Source: Chloroflexota bacterium (GTDB lineage Bacteria > Chloroflexota > Anaerolineae > Thermoflexales > Thermoflexaceae). Taken from it: DNA of 5,003 nucleotides. The notes below the pieces were generated by a model, which did no database searches, had not been told where the DNA came from, and saw nothing but the letters and a program-made list of their open reading frames with translations. The stretch's first letter is position 1, and each line of letters opens with the position of its first letter. The stretch is from positions 1-5,003 of the forward strand of contig JAUQQB010000244.1 of NCBI GenBank assembly GCA_030550075.1. Direction: 5' to 3'. Shown in pieces: positions 4,947-5,003 of the stretch. Position numbers and translations under genes: made by a program.

Positions 4947-5003
4947 GCTTGTTGCGTAACTACTGCTCCCTCCAGATTTGATTTTTGGTTTTGGTCCCCT
5001 GGG

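Noticed and set aside
4947..5003. Possible terminator or gene start after DegV
   Set aside because: No convincing inverted repeat and no ATG with a ribosome binding site; the T-rich stretch near 4977-4995 has no stem before it.
1..5003. CRISPR array, tRNA, rRNA, insertion sequence with transposase, toxin-antitoxin pair
   Set aside because: No regularly spaced repeats, cloverleaf signatures, transposase motifs or paired small overlapping genes were seen. The single small gene at 2980-3150 has no partner next to it.

Overview
The window looks like chromosomal DNA of a GC-rich, probably thermophilic Chloroflexota bacterium (Thermoflexus/Anaerolineae-like). This is inferred from the strong GC bias in coding DNA, the large share of Leu, Arg, Ala and Pro, an exported C39-peptidase/TPR protein with a long Pro/Thr/Ser linker, and intergenic spaces full of palindromes. 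No rRNA, tRNA or marker gene is present, so the placement is tentative.

Layout: 1-385 is mainly non-coding and holds a 38-nt imperfect palindrome (43-80), a 21-bp perfect inverted repeat (99-143) and the first copy of a degenerate ~50-bp element (279-333). 386-1516 (+) encodes a 376-aa protein whose N-terminal half resembles a MobA/CofC-like nucleotidyltransferase fold and whose C-terminal half I do not recognise. 1620-2954 (+) encodes a 444-aa membrane-anchored or exported protein with a C39-type cysteine peptidase domain (visible Q/C/H/D residues) followed by TPR-like helices. 2980-3150 (-) is a short gene of only 56 codons, easily missed. It encodes a Trp-rich, highly charged small protein and has a strong Shine-Dalgarno and a near-consensus sigma70-type promoter (TTGACA-17-TAATAT, 3180-3208). 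It converges on the C39 gene, and both stop codons lie in one 34-nt palindrome (2953-2986). 3209-3528 is a structured non-coding spacer with the second copy of the ~50-bp element. 3529-4011 (+) encodes a 160-aa FMN-binding flavin reductase domain protein. 4107-4946 (+) encodes a 279-aa DegV/FakB-type fatty-acid-binding protein. 4947-5003 shows no feature.

The genes do not form an obvious pathway. The four plus-strand genes are separated by about 95-575 bp, mostly with their own ribosome binding sites, which suggests several separate transcription units. The most rewarding part of the window is the 2950-3530 interval: the hidden small gene, its promoter, the shared convergent palindrome, and a hairpin-rich spacer sharing sequence words with the intergenic region at the left edge.
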